Source of the DNA: Euclidia mi
Taxonomy: Eukaryota; Arthropoda; Insecta; Lepidoptera; Erebidae
Reading direction: 5' to 3'
DNA length: 64,000 nt
Assembly: GCA_944739405.2 (NCBI GenBank)
Contig: OX123190.2
Coordinates: 63,879,805 to 63,943,804 of the forward strand
Shown here: in pieces, positions 34,013 through 43,472 of the stretch
Layout: each line of letters begins with the position of its first letter
Numbering within the stretch: the first letter of the stretch is position 1
The notes under the pieces: generated by a model
Databases searched by the model: none
What the model was told of the DNA's origin: nothing
What the model saw: the letters and a program-made list of their open reading frames with translations, nothing else
Made by a program: the position numbers and the translations under genes

Positions 34013-34693
34013 TCTTATACTAATATATAAAGCTGAAGAGTTTGTTTGTTTGTTTGCTTGAATGCGCTAATAACAGTTCCTATTTAAAAGTTCTTTCAGT
34101 GATTAGATAGCCCATTTATCGAGGAAAGCTATATAACGCTATGAGCCACGGGACCGGAGCAGTAGCCTTAATTAACGCGGTTTTTACCGTGGGCTCATCT
34201 AATTCAAACATAAATCGTAAGAAATATTCGAGTGCGTCAGATAAAAAAGTGGTGGGCTAATTTCTAGTAAAGAAATGACAATTATTTATCAAAATCTGAC
34301 GCGTCAAGGAAGGAGAACGGGAGCGATGTTTGTAGTTTGAAACTAGCCGGGTAATTCTAGCAAAAATGATTCGAGTATAGCTTGAAACTATATCGATAAT
34401 TACCAATTATCATAACGACTTATAAATCTATTGCCCCATAATCACTACATAGTATAAAACAAAGTCTGTCTTCTGTCTGTCCCTATGTAGGGTGACTACG
34501 CTGGTTTTCCGGCCACCTCTGGTTTTCGGCCAATTTGACGTTATATTAATATAATAAGGTAACTTTACCCTACTTATTTCAAAAACCACGACTACTTAAG
34601 TTTTTGGTATAAACCCTACAACATTTTAAATTTCTAGCATTTTAATGATCCAACTGTGTCGTCAGTGAGCCTCTGAAAGTCTTACAGTGCACA

Positions 34694-34741
34694 CGTATGT
34701 CGAAATCAGTGAAAAAAATAGTGCGCGCGGAATTTTTGCAA
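34694..34741 (+). CDS. Possible first exon of the pogo transposase
   Basis: ATG TCG onward encodes MSKSVKKIVRAEFLQ, a basic start, and meets a good donor AAG/GTAAGT at 34742. The partner acceptor may be AAATCAG at about 35512, which opens the long ORF. A helix-turn-helix region is missing between them, so the joined product would lack DNA binding. Confidence 0.3.
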
Positions 34742-35512
34742 GGTAAGTTTCAACCTTGTTTGTCGATATATAAATAAAAGTTGATGTTCTGTCTACGAGA
34801 GATAAGTTTAGTTAGTGTTATTTTATTTAAAACGGAAGAAAGATTATGTTTTTAACATTTAAAATCGAGGGCCGGGAAACTAGATAATGATTGGGTGACT
34901 ATCTCTTTCTCGGCCGGCCGGCCGAGATCTAGAAGAAAACGATTCACATTGAATTAATTATTTCTAATATTTAATAAGAAATACTTTAACGGAAATAGTT
35001 TGTACAAAAAGCAGAACCGCTTCTCATTTGTGTGATTAGATTTCGGCCGCATATATTGAGCCAAATATGTGGTAATGACACTTTTTAGTCATTGAATATT
35101 TGACGGCCGAAAGCAGAACTTTTAATTTTTCGGCTTTTCGGCCAAGGCTAAGCGATGTGTCCGAAAACTAATAATTTGCTAACTAATTCTCGGTCAGTAA
35201 AAACTAAAGATAGTAAATGACAATGATTAAACTAATTGAATCGAAATCTTCACTCAGACGAACAATACAGACCTAAAGAGACATTCCTTTAATTTGATTT
35301 ATCAGCTATTAAGAAAATTAGGCAAGTTGACTAACGGCTGAAAACTAATACATTCATGTCAGTTTTCGGTCAGTTCTAACGATACGGCCGAAAATTAATC
35401 AAATTCTATTTGGTTTCCGGCCGTGTTTCAAGAGATGGTCGAAAATTAGTGCAAAAAATTTGTAGACGTAAACTTAGTTTTCAACCGTTTTTAAAAGGAC
35501 GGTCGGAAATCA

Positions 35513-37189
35513 GGTAAAGTCTTAGCTCCGGAAGGTTATAAAAATGTTTATATTGTTAAAAGAGGCAACGAAAAAGAATCACTTACGGTTTTAATAATGA
35601 TGACTGCATCAGGAAAAGTATGCCCTCCACTTGTAGTGTTTCCATACATAAGACCACCGAAAGCGGTTGTAGAAAATATGCCAGAAGGTTGGATAATAGG
35701 AAAAACTGAGTCAGGTTGGATGCGTTCAGATGTATTTTATGAATACATTGCTAACGACTTTAATGACTGGTTAGTAAAGAATAACATAAAAATACCAGTG
35801 ATCCTTTTCGTTGATGGACATAAATCACATATGTCGATGGCCTTAAGTCTCTTTTGTGATGAAAATGGCATTGTTTTATACGCTTTACCTCCAAATACTA
35901 CTCACATTATGCAACCAGCCGATGTAAGTGTGTTAAGACCTTTAAAACAAGAACGGAAGAAAACTTTAAGAAACTGGCAAGCCAAACCGGAAAACCTCAA
36001 TAAAACCGTGACGAAGACAAATTTTTGTAAAGTATTTAAGGAAACCTTGGATGTAGATATGACACAAACGATTAAAAACGGATCCAGAAAGTGTGGGCTA
36101 TTTCCTTTTAATGTAGATGCAGTAGATTTCACGAAATGCGTAAAGGATTTTCAGGAAAGAAGGAAGAAGAGATCACTATCCTCCGGAGGATTAACGGAAC
36201 GAGATTTCGTAAGTGCAGTAAAAGTGGTTGAGTCGATAAAAGAAAATCTATTGAAGAGAGGGATTGATCCGGATACGGTCTGTAATGAAATAGAGTTGGC
36301 GAAGTCATCCTTCAGTAAAAATCGACGGTCAACTTCCAAAACACCACGTAAGTCCACTGAAGTTGTTAATTCTTCTTCGTTCAAAACACCTGAACAAATA
36401 AATTGTCTCGATAATATGTCTACTGAAGTTGTTAATTCTTCTACGTTCAAAACACCAGAACAAATCCATGTTTTCGATAATGTGACAAGAAAGGCAAATG
36501 TCAATACTGCAGAAAGTGTTAGTGTTATTGAAGACTTTTCTTTGCTTGATGATATCTCAATTCCGGATGTTGGATCATACGTTTCGCTAAGTGACATTTC
36601 TCTTTTAAACATAGCTGACATACACTTGACTGAGGACCCAAATGCAACACAAATTACGGTAGCCGAAGTGCATGCTCCCCCGTCGCCAATGTCTCCAAAA
36701 AATGATCCATTTAAAAACCGTTTGAGATTTCCGATTAGTCAAACTGGCATTCCAAATACAAAAAATAAGAATATTAGTACATTTCCAAGTGCGATATCGT
36801 CAGAAGCTTGGAGAAATTTCCACAAAATGAAAGAAAAAGAAAAGCAAAAAAAGATAGACGAAAAAAATAAAAGAAAAGTCGAAAAGGAACAAAAAAAAAG
36901 TGAACCGAAACAAAAAAAACCGAAGATAGTTAATAAGAACAAAAAAACAGTTGATATCCCAAAGATTTATCAGACCGAAGACGAAAACGAGATTACCAAA
37001 GAACAAAACACGAACAATAACATTCAAAATATTGATCAAGATGTAGAAATCAATACTGAGAAGACTGATATGAATAAGACTGATACTAAAAAGAATGATA
37101 TCGAAAATATTAAGGAAATAAATAAGGAGAATGAGATAAGAGTCATTGTTGAAGATGATGATGATCTCGAGTTAAACATTTTTCCGTAA
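35513..37189 (+). CDS. pogo/Tigger-like DDE transposase, N-terminally truncated
   Basis: Open frame of about 559 codons; the first ATG is at 35597 (530 codons), but GYKNVYIVKRGNEKE upstream belongs to the domain, so coding begins near 35513. DDE_1 features: SAxGK-like TASGKVCPPLVVFPY, GWMRSDVF, second catalytic Asp in ILFVDGHKSH (about 35813), and LPPNTTHIMQPADVSVLRPLK with the third. The first catalytic Asp and the CENP-B-type helix-turn-helix are absent. The C-terminal half is a tail with two tandem STEVVNSSxFKTPEQI segments, a Lys-rich stretch (about residues 410-450) and an acidic end. No stop in 1.6 kb suggests youth or constraint. Confidence 0.85.
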   Translation, partial: GKVLAPEGYKNVYIVKRGNEKESLTVLIMMTASGKVCPPLVVFPYIRPPKAVVENMPEGWIIGKTESGWMRSDVFYEYIANDFNDWLVKNNIKIPVILFVDGHKSHMSMALSLFCDENGIVLYALPPNTTHIMQPADVSVLRPLKQERKKTLRNWQAKPENLNKTVTKTNFCKVFKETLDVDMTQTIKNGSRKCGLFPFNVDAVDFTKCVKDFQERRKKRSLSSGGLTERDFVSAVKVVESIKENLLKRGIDPDTVCNEIELAKSSFSKNRRSTSKTPRKSTEVVNSSSFKTPEQINCLDNMSTEVVNSSTFKTPEQIHVFDNVTRKANVNTAESVSVIEDFSLLDDISIPDVGSYVSLSDISLLNIADIHLTEDPNATQITVAEVHAPPSPMSPKNDPFKNRLRFPISQTGIPNTKNKNISTFPSAISSEAWRNFHKMKEKEKQKKIDEKNKRKVEKEQKKSEPKQKKPKIVNKNKKTVDIPKIYQTEDENEITKEQNTNNNIQNIDQDVEINTEKTDMNKTDTKKNDIENIKEINKENEIRVIVEDDDDLELNIFP

Positions 37190-38076
37190 TCTCAATATTT
37201 TTTATTGCAATTTTTTTCAGACCTATGTTCCTACTAAGAATTAATAATATTTTTTATAAAAATTGGTTGCCTGTAAGGTCGGTATACGGGCGAAAGTTTT
37301 ACGTGACAACGACTTTGAGTGGTAAAATAATTTTAATGTGAATATTCATTCGTATAGTAGGAAGAAGGATGAAAGACGCGTGCCTTTCACTTTTTATGTC
37401 TGTCTCTCTCGCTCTTAGCCGGGACGCGTGCCTCTCACTCGCTCTCATTGTGAGCGCATAACGTGAGCGGAGCGTAACGCAGTTTCTTGAAGTGTCACCC
37501 GGCAAACCAATTTATAAGACGTTGTCACGTCAATAAACAATTTAAAGGTTTTGATTAAAATCGTTGATTCATAAGTTTCTTTGCTTTTATTCCATTATAG
37601 AACCTACTGGATAGCAAATAGAGATCATTTTACATATAGTAGATTAGTGGCCGAAAACTAGCAAAATTGTGGTCGGAAACTAGCACTGGTGGCCGAAAAC
37701 AGGCGAAATTGCTATTTTCGGATATATATTTTTTTTGTAATTTTACTAAGACGTTGACGAGTAAAAAGTTTCAAAATATGAAATCTACATGATCTTTTGA
37801 GTTTAAAAATATTTTTGAAACTGATCTGCGACTATATTACTAAGGAGAAAAATCGCCACAAAGTCATACATTCACTTAACTGGCTGAAAACTGACTAAGT
37901 CACCCTATGCTTAAATTTTAAAAACTACGCAACGGATTTTAATGCCGTTTTTTTAGATATAATGATTCAAGAGGAAAGTTTATATGTATAATTGACGCAG
38001 GCGAAGCCGTCTAGTTTATAGTAAACTATTTAATATTATTATAGATGTCTAGTTTATAATAAACTATTTATTACAG

Positions 38077-38161
38077 AGACAAGAACCCAATTGCCAGTGC
38101 GACCCCGCGCTCCAGTACGATGTTTTCGAAGCTGAAGATCGAAAACGAGACCTAGTCAAAG
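38077..38161 (+). CDS. Internal exon of an unidentified host gene
   Basis: 85 bp between a clean acceptor (AACTATTTATTACAG) and a consensus donor (AAAG/GTAAGT at 38162). Only one frame is open: RQEPNCQCDPALQYDVFEAE then DRKRDLVK. Composition and codon use look like a real protein and unlike the surrounding AT-rich DNA. Two cysteines and an acidic second half are visible; the family is not recognised. The nearest other exons must be outside the repeats here or outside the window. The exon starts only 62 bp after the Helitron end, so that Helitron lies in the upstream intron. Confidence 0.6.
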
Positions 38162-38579
38162 GTAAGTAAACATACACGCTTTTGACTTGTCAAATAATTA
38201 GCTATTAAACTTCACTTGAATTACTTCCACGAGGCGATCAAAGATTTCTGATTACGCCTCGTGAAGCGTACATTTAACAATATAATTTTATACGAGAGGT
38301 GATGTGATATGTAACAATTAAAGGAATATGGACTCCGACCCCTTTTATAAAATGATAAAAGTTTAAAAAGGACTGACACAGAGAACTTCTATTCTGCAAT
38401 GACCAAATATTTTATGGGGATAATTTTAACAGTGCACCAAGATCTTAAGTAACACACTGAAGTGTGTTACGCTAAAAAACTTTATTATTTAACTAAAATA
38501 CTGACTTGCACTCTAAAATACTATTTGCACACCAAATATGACGATCTATCTAAAAATATCATTTCTTATGAAAAGTTTC
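38162..38579. other. Intron-like DNA with one small hairpin
   Basis: CACGAGGCG (38229-38237) and CGCCTCGTG (38256-38264) form a perfect 9-bp inverted pair. Nothing else is supported. Confidence 0.5.
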
Positions 38580-38693
38580 GTCCGCTCGGGAAACTTATCC
38601 ACTCAGAAAACTTAATAGGTTATGTTAGGTTTTCTTGTGACCCTGCACCCATAAATAGGAGCCCTGCGAAGCAGGGCTCCGTCAACTTACCTT
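38580..38693. mobile_element. MITE M3, half copy
   Basis: AACTTAATAGGTTATG, AGGAGCCCTGCGAAGCAGGG and GTCAACTTA in the order of the right halves of M1 and M2; the left half is not found. Confidence 0.65.
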
Positions 38694-39128
38694 TTTAAAT
38701 TATTTGGTTGTTAAAAGTAAAACAAAAATATGATATTCTTCTGTAATTGAAAGGTTTATTTTTATTATTAGAGATTTGCAAAGGTCAATAAACAGGTGTT
38801 TGTTATGAAATATCTTGTGGGTATATTAAGTGGTGCAATTAGTATTTTTGGTGGAACAAAGTTATATTTTATTGGTAAAAATCAGAAATAAATTGAGCAA
38901 CAGTTAAATACAACCCATATTTTATTAATTAATAAGCTTATTAAACCAAAAGATCTCAATTTGTAGGTAACTTATATTAACTACATTACTAAAACCTCAA
39001 TTTTCTCGGATATTTCGACCGGCTTGTATTGGTCGGAGCGTGCCTTTACTTTTAATGTATTCTCAGGGTATTTATGTTCCCGTCAGGGTATTTATGTTCT
39101 GTGATGTATTCTATATAATGAACAAATA
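38694..39128. other. No gene recognised
   Basis: AT-rich; a short CAGGGTATTTATGTTC direct duplication at 39065-39100. Confidence 0.5.
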
Positions 39129-39249
39129 GTCCAAGATCCCAGAGCGTTCTGACATAACTTATTTTCACATGGATGAAACCTTCACGACTTAGTAGCGTCT
39201 AGTATACTTTAAATACCTGCCTACTTGTGGAGCTTGCCCTGTGACACCT

Positions 39250-39853
39250 TTTTTTTTTTTTTTTTTGGTTTCGGGTTGGAAAATCCTCATGGAGTCCCTC
39301 CGCCCTGGGGGAAGGACGAAGGGGACTGTCAGACTCTTACTGACTAAAAACCAACCCGTGTTCCTCATGTACCCGTGTGTCGGAGGGTAGGGATTCGCAT
39401 AAGCATTCCACGCTACCCCCCGACGGGTATTGGCCCGCCGGATGCTCAGGCGAGCCCCGAACAAACCCCCTTGGCGGCGGATGAAGGTGTTGGGCTCCGC
39501 CGCCAAAACACTCAGCGGCCGCAGAGGATAGGGAGGACGGCAACGCAACACCGCATCTCCTCTTCCTCTGCGGCCCCACCGCGACGCAACGATGGTGCGC
39601 CCCCATTTGGTCGCGGGAGATAGGGCGCGCGGCAACGCAACACCGACACGCCTCTCCACCCGCGACCGCACCCGACTGCGAGGGACAGAAGAACTGTCCC
39701 TCGCACCCGCCCTTTTGGACGCATCCTGCGCAGGCCTCCGTCAAGCCCACGCGGAGCGTCCCCTCCTGGATCCCTCTTAGCTTCACCGCGGGTCACCAAT
39801 CCACGGTTACTGAGCCCCCCCACCACGACAAGGTGGAGATCCCACGGGGGGGT
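39250..39853 (-). mobile_element. R1-like retroelement A in the left inverted repeat
   Basis: Minus-strand insert with a poly(A) tail (T run from 39250) and a body that matches 6664-7250. It is bounded by GCCCTGTGACACCT at 39236-39249 and 39854-39867. It entered after element B, because it uses one of B's target copies. Confidence 0.85.
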
Positions 39854-39867
39854 GCCCTGTGACACCT

Positions 39868-40495
39868 TTTTTTTTTTTTTTTTTTTTTTTTTGTTCACTA
39901 CGGTGGTAAAACTCTCCTTATGAGTCATCTCGACTCCGCCAACCCAGCCATTAGAACGGCTAGGCTTGGGACTACGGGTCCCGTGTGTTGGCGGGGTCAC
40001 GCGATTCGCGATTTGCATACTTTCTCGCGACCCCGCCCGGGATTGGCCCGCCGTTGGTGTTGGCGGGCCCCGTCTCATTATGATCTCGCAATCATCCATC
40101 AAACTTCTTGCATACATCAAACTTCTGGCATCCATCACCTCACAAAGCTACTTGGGAGGCGGCGAGGACACGCGCCGCCTCCCGCCTTTTGGCGGACAGG
40201 GAGCAGCCCCAGCGCTCACCGTCCGCAGGCAATAAATTTACGGTGGTCGGAGGTCGTCTCTAGTTCGACGTCCCCGACGCCCGGACCTACGGTTGGGGAG
40301 AGGGCGATGTATTTCCCTCTCCCGCTCCGCCGCCTCCTTGCTCAGCATGACTGCTTCGCAGAAAGAGGCGACGGCGTTCCAAGACCTCTCACTCCGGACC
40401 ATAGACAGAACTACGGCCGGGAGCGAGAGGACAACCGTATTCAGAGCCGCGACCAGATCACGGCGCTGCGATGCCCAAGCTGGGCATTCCGCCAA
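39868..40495 (-). mobile_element. R1-clade LINE 3' end B in the same target
   Basis: Minus-strand insert with a poly(A) tail of about 25-30 (T run from 39868), bounded by GCCCTGTGACACCT at 39854-39867 and 40496-40509. On the minus strand a frame ending near 40238 reads ECPAWASQRRDLVAALNTVV, then VRSERSWNAVASFCEAVMLS and RGRRTRDDLRPP, the C-terminal end of an R1-type ORF2. A 14-bp duplication is also what R1 makes in rDNA. Confidence 0.85.
40238..40495 (-). pseudogene. R1-type ORF2 C-terminal end
   Basis: About 85 codons open from the 5' truncation point to a stop at 40238, with the CPAW start typical of the R1 C-terminal cysteine region and an Arg-rich end. RT and nuclease domains are not included because of the truncation. 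Confidence 0.75.
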
Positions 40496-41085
40496 GCCCT
40501 GTGACACCTGGGCAGGTACCAGATGAGAAAGGTAACTAAAAAAAATATGAGTTATCTAACTTAAATTTGTATGGCTGATTTTTATATATATTTTTATTAT
40601 GGTAAATTAGAATTATAAAGTGTCAGACACTTTTCATGGACCAGAGCTTTTGTCAGACGCCTTAAAGCTCGACAAAAAATTAATGAACTTTACTTATTTT
40701 TTTCATGTCTGACTTTTAAATATGTTATTCAAGTAACTATTACAAAGTAACATTTCATCAGTCAGACAAATTCGAGTGACCAAACATCCCCTAAACACAA
40801 AATTATTCAGTCGGGAGTGCGAGCGCGAGAGCACAATGCGCATGCATTTCAAAGCGAGTGAGACGTTCACAACAACTGGGTTCCCCTTCTTAAACTCACC
40901 ATCTGCTCCACTCTACAGTGTATAACATGGTTTTATAACTTAGAACATAGTTGAATAGAACTTCATCTAATTTCATACGATGAGCGCTAGATGACAGTAG
41001 AACTCACTTTCTTACAAAATCACTTATTCTCACGTTTCATCATTTTTATAATATTTCTTTCTAAATCTAAAAAAAAAAACAAAAT

Positions 41086-41907
41086 TATGCTAGGACATAT
41101 GCATAACTTGAAAAATGATGACTCGAATGTATGGTTAAACGCAGGCACCGGCAATAACCAAAGATATATTAATTTGACAAAAGTTTACGAGCATTTAGGA
41201 CCATCTTTGTGTAGAAGTTTGCCAGGATTTCAAGCATTGACTGGATGTGACTTCAATCCCGCCCTTTTTAAGAAAGGGAAAAATATCATTCAATTTAATA
41301 ATGAACAAACATGAATATCAGCAAGCTTTTATGCAGTTTGGAGATCCAGAGTCGTGTACTGATGAGCATATACAAAAAAAAACAAAAAAAAACAGAAATT
41401 CATCTGCGAAATTTACAGTGCTCCTGGTGTACTCGATATTGAGGCTGCCCAACTTCAGCTGTTTGTAAATAATTACAGCATAAATAGTATTATTGAAGAA
41501 TTCAATCGAAAAAATTGAAAAATTTCGATGCAAGCAATTTACCACCATATAAAACTGAATTATTTCAACAATTTCTCCGAGTGAATTACATTCCTAGTAT
41601 ATGGAATAACGCAAATGAAAAACTACCAACCATTTTTACTCCTGAACACAATGGGTGGAGGCTAGAAGAAAACCAATATCACTTTCATTGGTTTGATGGT
41701 GACCAATTAGGTACCCGGAAACATTAGTGAATTCCTTAAAAATTCAGGTACTATACTTTGACTTAAGTTTTTTTATTGTATTTGTAATTTTATGTTTTTG
41801 AATTCTCTAAACTGTTTTTTGCAGAAGATGCTGCCAGCAACGACAACATCACTGATAACGACGAGGATGACATGAATGGACAATATCATGATTGCATTGA
41901 ACGATGA
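41086..41907 (+). pseudogene. Decayed gene of a multi-copy family I cannot name
   Basis: Pieces in order: MLGHMHNLKNDDSNVWLNAG, RYINLTKVYEHLGPSLCRSL, PGFQALTGCDFNPALFKKGK, then (shifted frame near 41305) EYQQAFMQFGDPESCTDEHI, IYSAPGVLDIEAAQLQLF, NNYSINSIIEEFNRKN, a TGA at 41515-41517, NFDASNLPPYKTELFQQF and EENQYHFHWFDGDQL. One more single-base shift follows, then an intron with GTACTATACTTTG and TTTTTTGCAG (41749-41824) and a short acidic last exon. AATAAA lies near 42040. The LPGFxALTGCD pattern recalls uncharacterised repeated proteins of insects and cnidarians; a transposase role is only inferred from the inverted repeats around it. Confidence 0.6.
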
Positions 41908-42443
41908 AAATTCCAATGACTGTATCGATAATTGCGATGATTAAAAGATAAACAAATATTTGCTGTAATTAATCATAGTTATATATTTTTTTGTAAAATA
42001 TTTTTTTTTTAATTTTTCTAACTGGTATCTTTTTTACAATAAAATAAAGACAATTCCTTATAAAACAAATGGCTCCTCATCTATTCACTATCCCAAATAC
42101 ATGCAATAAATAAATTCAATTTAATATTTATTAACCCTTTCAGGACCATAAGGATATGGGACTATATATTATGATAAAAACTATACGAAACAGTTAATTA
42201 GGCATCAAATAAACATAATTTTAACTTAAAATATAATAAAATGTTTTGGATTTTTTAGAATTCTTTGGGACACATATGTCCCTATGGTCGTTGGTGGTAC
42301 TTTTTGTTCTAGTAAATTATATTATACGTTTTAGAGATTTTATAAGTTTTTGGGATATCGTATATACAAAAATGCAAATTTATTACAGAAAAATTGTTTG
42401 TTTATCGATAGGTATAGAATTTAAAGTAATAAGCTAGTATTAA

Positions 42444-42806
42444 TTAGGTAGAATCCAGTAAAACATTTTGATTCATTAGTCTACAAAAGGTGTAGTACTT
42501 TGCAACACAATTACTATTTTTTCGGATTTCTATTATACATTGAATAAACTGACACATCTCTTCCAGAAGTTTGGTTATCAATGGGTTGCGTTGGAAACTG
42601 TCTTCATCTGATAGATCTGGGAACTGAACTTGATTTTGAAGTAGGAATGTCATGCTGCCTGACAGAGAATCCGTTCCAACTTGAACTTGTCTGAACTGCA
42701 GGCTAGTTTTGTCATCATCGTGAAGCTTTGAGTAGACAGTATGCGCATTATTCACTGAGATATCTAAGAGATCAAAAAAATATCGAAGACAGTATTTTAT
42801 TTTCAA
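42444..42806 (-). pseudogene. piggyBac transposase C-terminal part, degraded
   Basis: The minus frame begins MKIKYCLRYFFDLLDISVNN and continues with AHTVYSKL, the segment after the catalytic core of piggyBac transposases. The later part (QVGTDSLSGSMTFLLQNQ onward) is divergent. The catalytic Asp region between here and the N-terminal piece is not recognisable. Assignment rests on this block plus the TTAA ends. Confidence 0.55.
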
Positions 42807-42967
42807 TCAGCAATATATTTCATAACACTATGAGATCAACACGTATATAATCTACTCCTCCCATATTTTTGTTATTTGTTTTATATTCATTATTGTTTTT
42901 CAATTTTAGGTCATTTCACTTTTTTCGCTGATCCAAGTTTGGGTCGTCTTCCAGTACCTTTGTTTGG

Positions 42968-43017
42968 AGTAACCGATATTTCAGCACTGTTGCAAGCGCC
43001 ATGTTCACGGATGTACT
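42968..43017 (-). ncRNA. Hammerhead-like motif, Penelope 3 left arm
   Basis: As 44353-44402 but with GTGCT in place of GTGCC at the base of stem II, which weakens the closing pair. Confidence 0.36.
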
Positions 43018-43041
43018 GAGGGTATTGCGGGTGGATGAATG

Positions 43042-43472
43042 TTACGAGCAAGTATAACGGTCTACCCGCTTTCTTACTCGTTTTTTGCGTACAACACCAC
43101 TGTCACTGTTTTCACTATCGCACTGTACCCGATCACGACATACTACACTCACTACGTCAGCTCGCGGTTTGAGTTTTTCCGTTTCACGGGTTTTACATAG
43201 ACGCACCACTGGATGCCAGATACTCGACAGTTGAAACCCATCCTCTCTATTGAAATTATTAAACTTTTTGATTTCAATAGCCTCCCTAACCATTCGAGGT
43301 ATGTAGTGGCGTTCTGTCGAAAGCACCTGAGGGTTGTGTAACTCAATCCAGTGGTCGGTACCCGAGTCTAAAAGGTGTTGAGCTATGGCTTACTTATGTG
43401 GCTCGTTATTTTTGACTGCCCTGATGTGTTCCTTTATCCGGCAAGAGATGGTGCGTTTCGTTTGTCCTATAT
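43042..43472 (-). pseudogene. Inverted copy of the Penelope 3 C-terminal coding end
   Basis: The minus strand repeats the coding end of the plus unit from YIGQTKRT to the stop, with a few substitutions (for example QCDSENSDSGVV for QSDSENSDSGIV). It begins at the join with the plus unit, so it has no start of its own. Confidence 0.88.

Larger units (their letters stand above)
34490..37905 (+). mobile_element. pogo-like DNA transposon, 3.4 kb
   Basis: Imperfect inverted ends GGGTGACTACGCTGGTTTTC and GGGTGACTTAGTCAGTTTTC (complement), flanked by TA on both sides (34488-34489, 37906-37907), the pogo target. The interior carries many copies of a GGCCGAAAACTA-like word in both directions (for example near 34505, 34520, 35100, 35350, 35385, 35425, 37650, 37672, 37690, 37885). 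One transposase gene lies in the right half. Confidence 0.85.
34013..38014 (+). mobile_element. Helitron carrying a nested pogo-like element
   Basis: Starts TCTTATACTAATATATAAAG after an A and ends CTAG before a T (38011-38014), with a small GGC-GAA-GCC hairpin just before the end. Inner blocks AGCTGAAGAGTTTG, CCCATTTATCGAGG and AACGCGG..CCGTGGGCTCAT are those of the fragment at 30110-30318. Without the pogo insertion it is about 590 bp, hence non-autonomous. Confidence 0.7.

Noticed and set aside
35902..37039. Minus-strand ORFs in the pogo gene
   Set aside because: Shadows of the long plus-strand frame.
34490..37905. Host gene captured by the Helitron
   Set aside because: The segment has its own inverted ends and TA flanks, and encodes a pogo-type transposase.
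39189..40526. Many long ORFs on both strands in the GC-rich block
   Set aside because: High G+C lowers stop frequency; apart from the R1-type end at 40238-40495 they overlap without family features.
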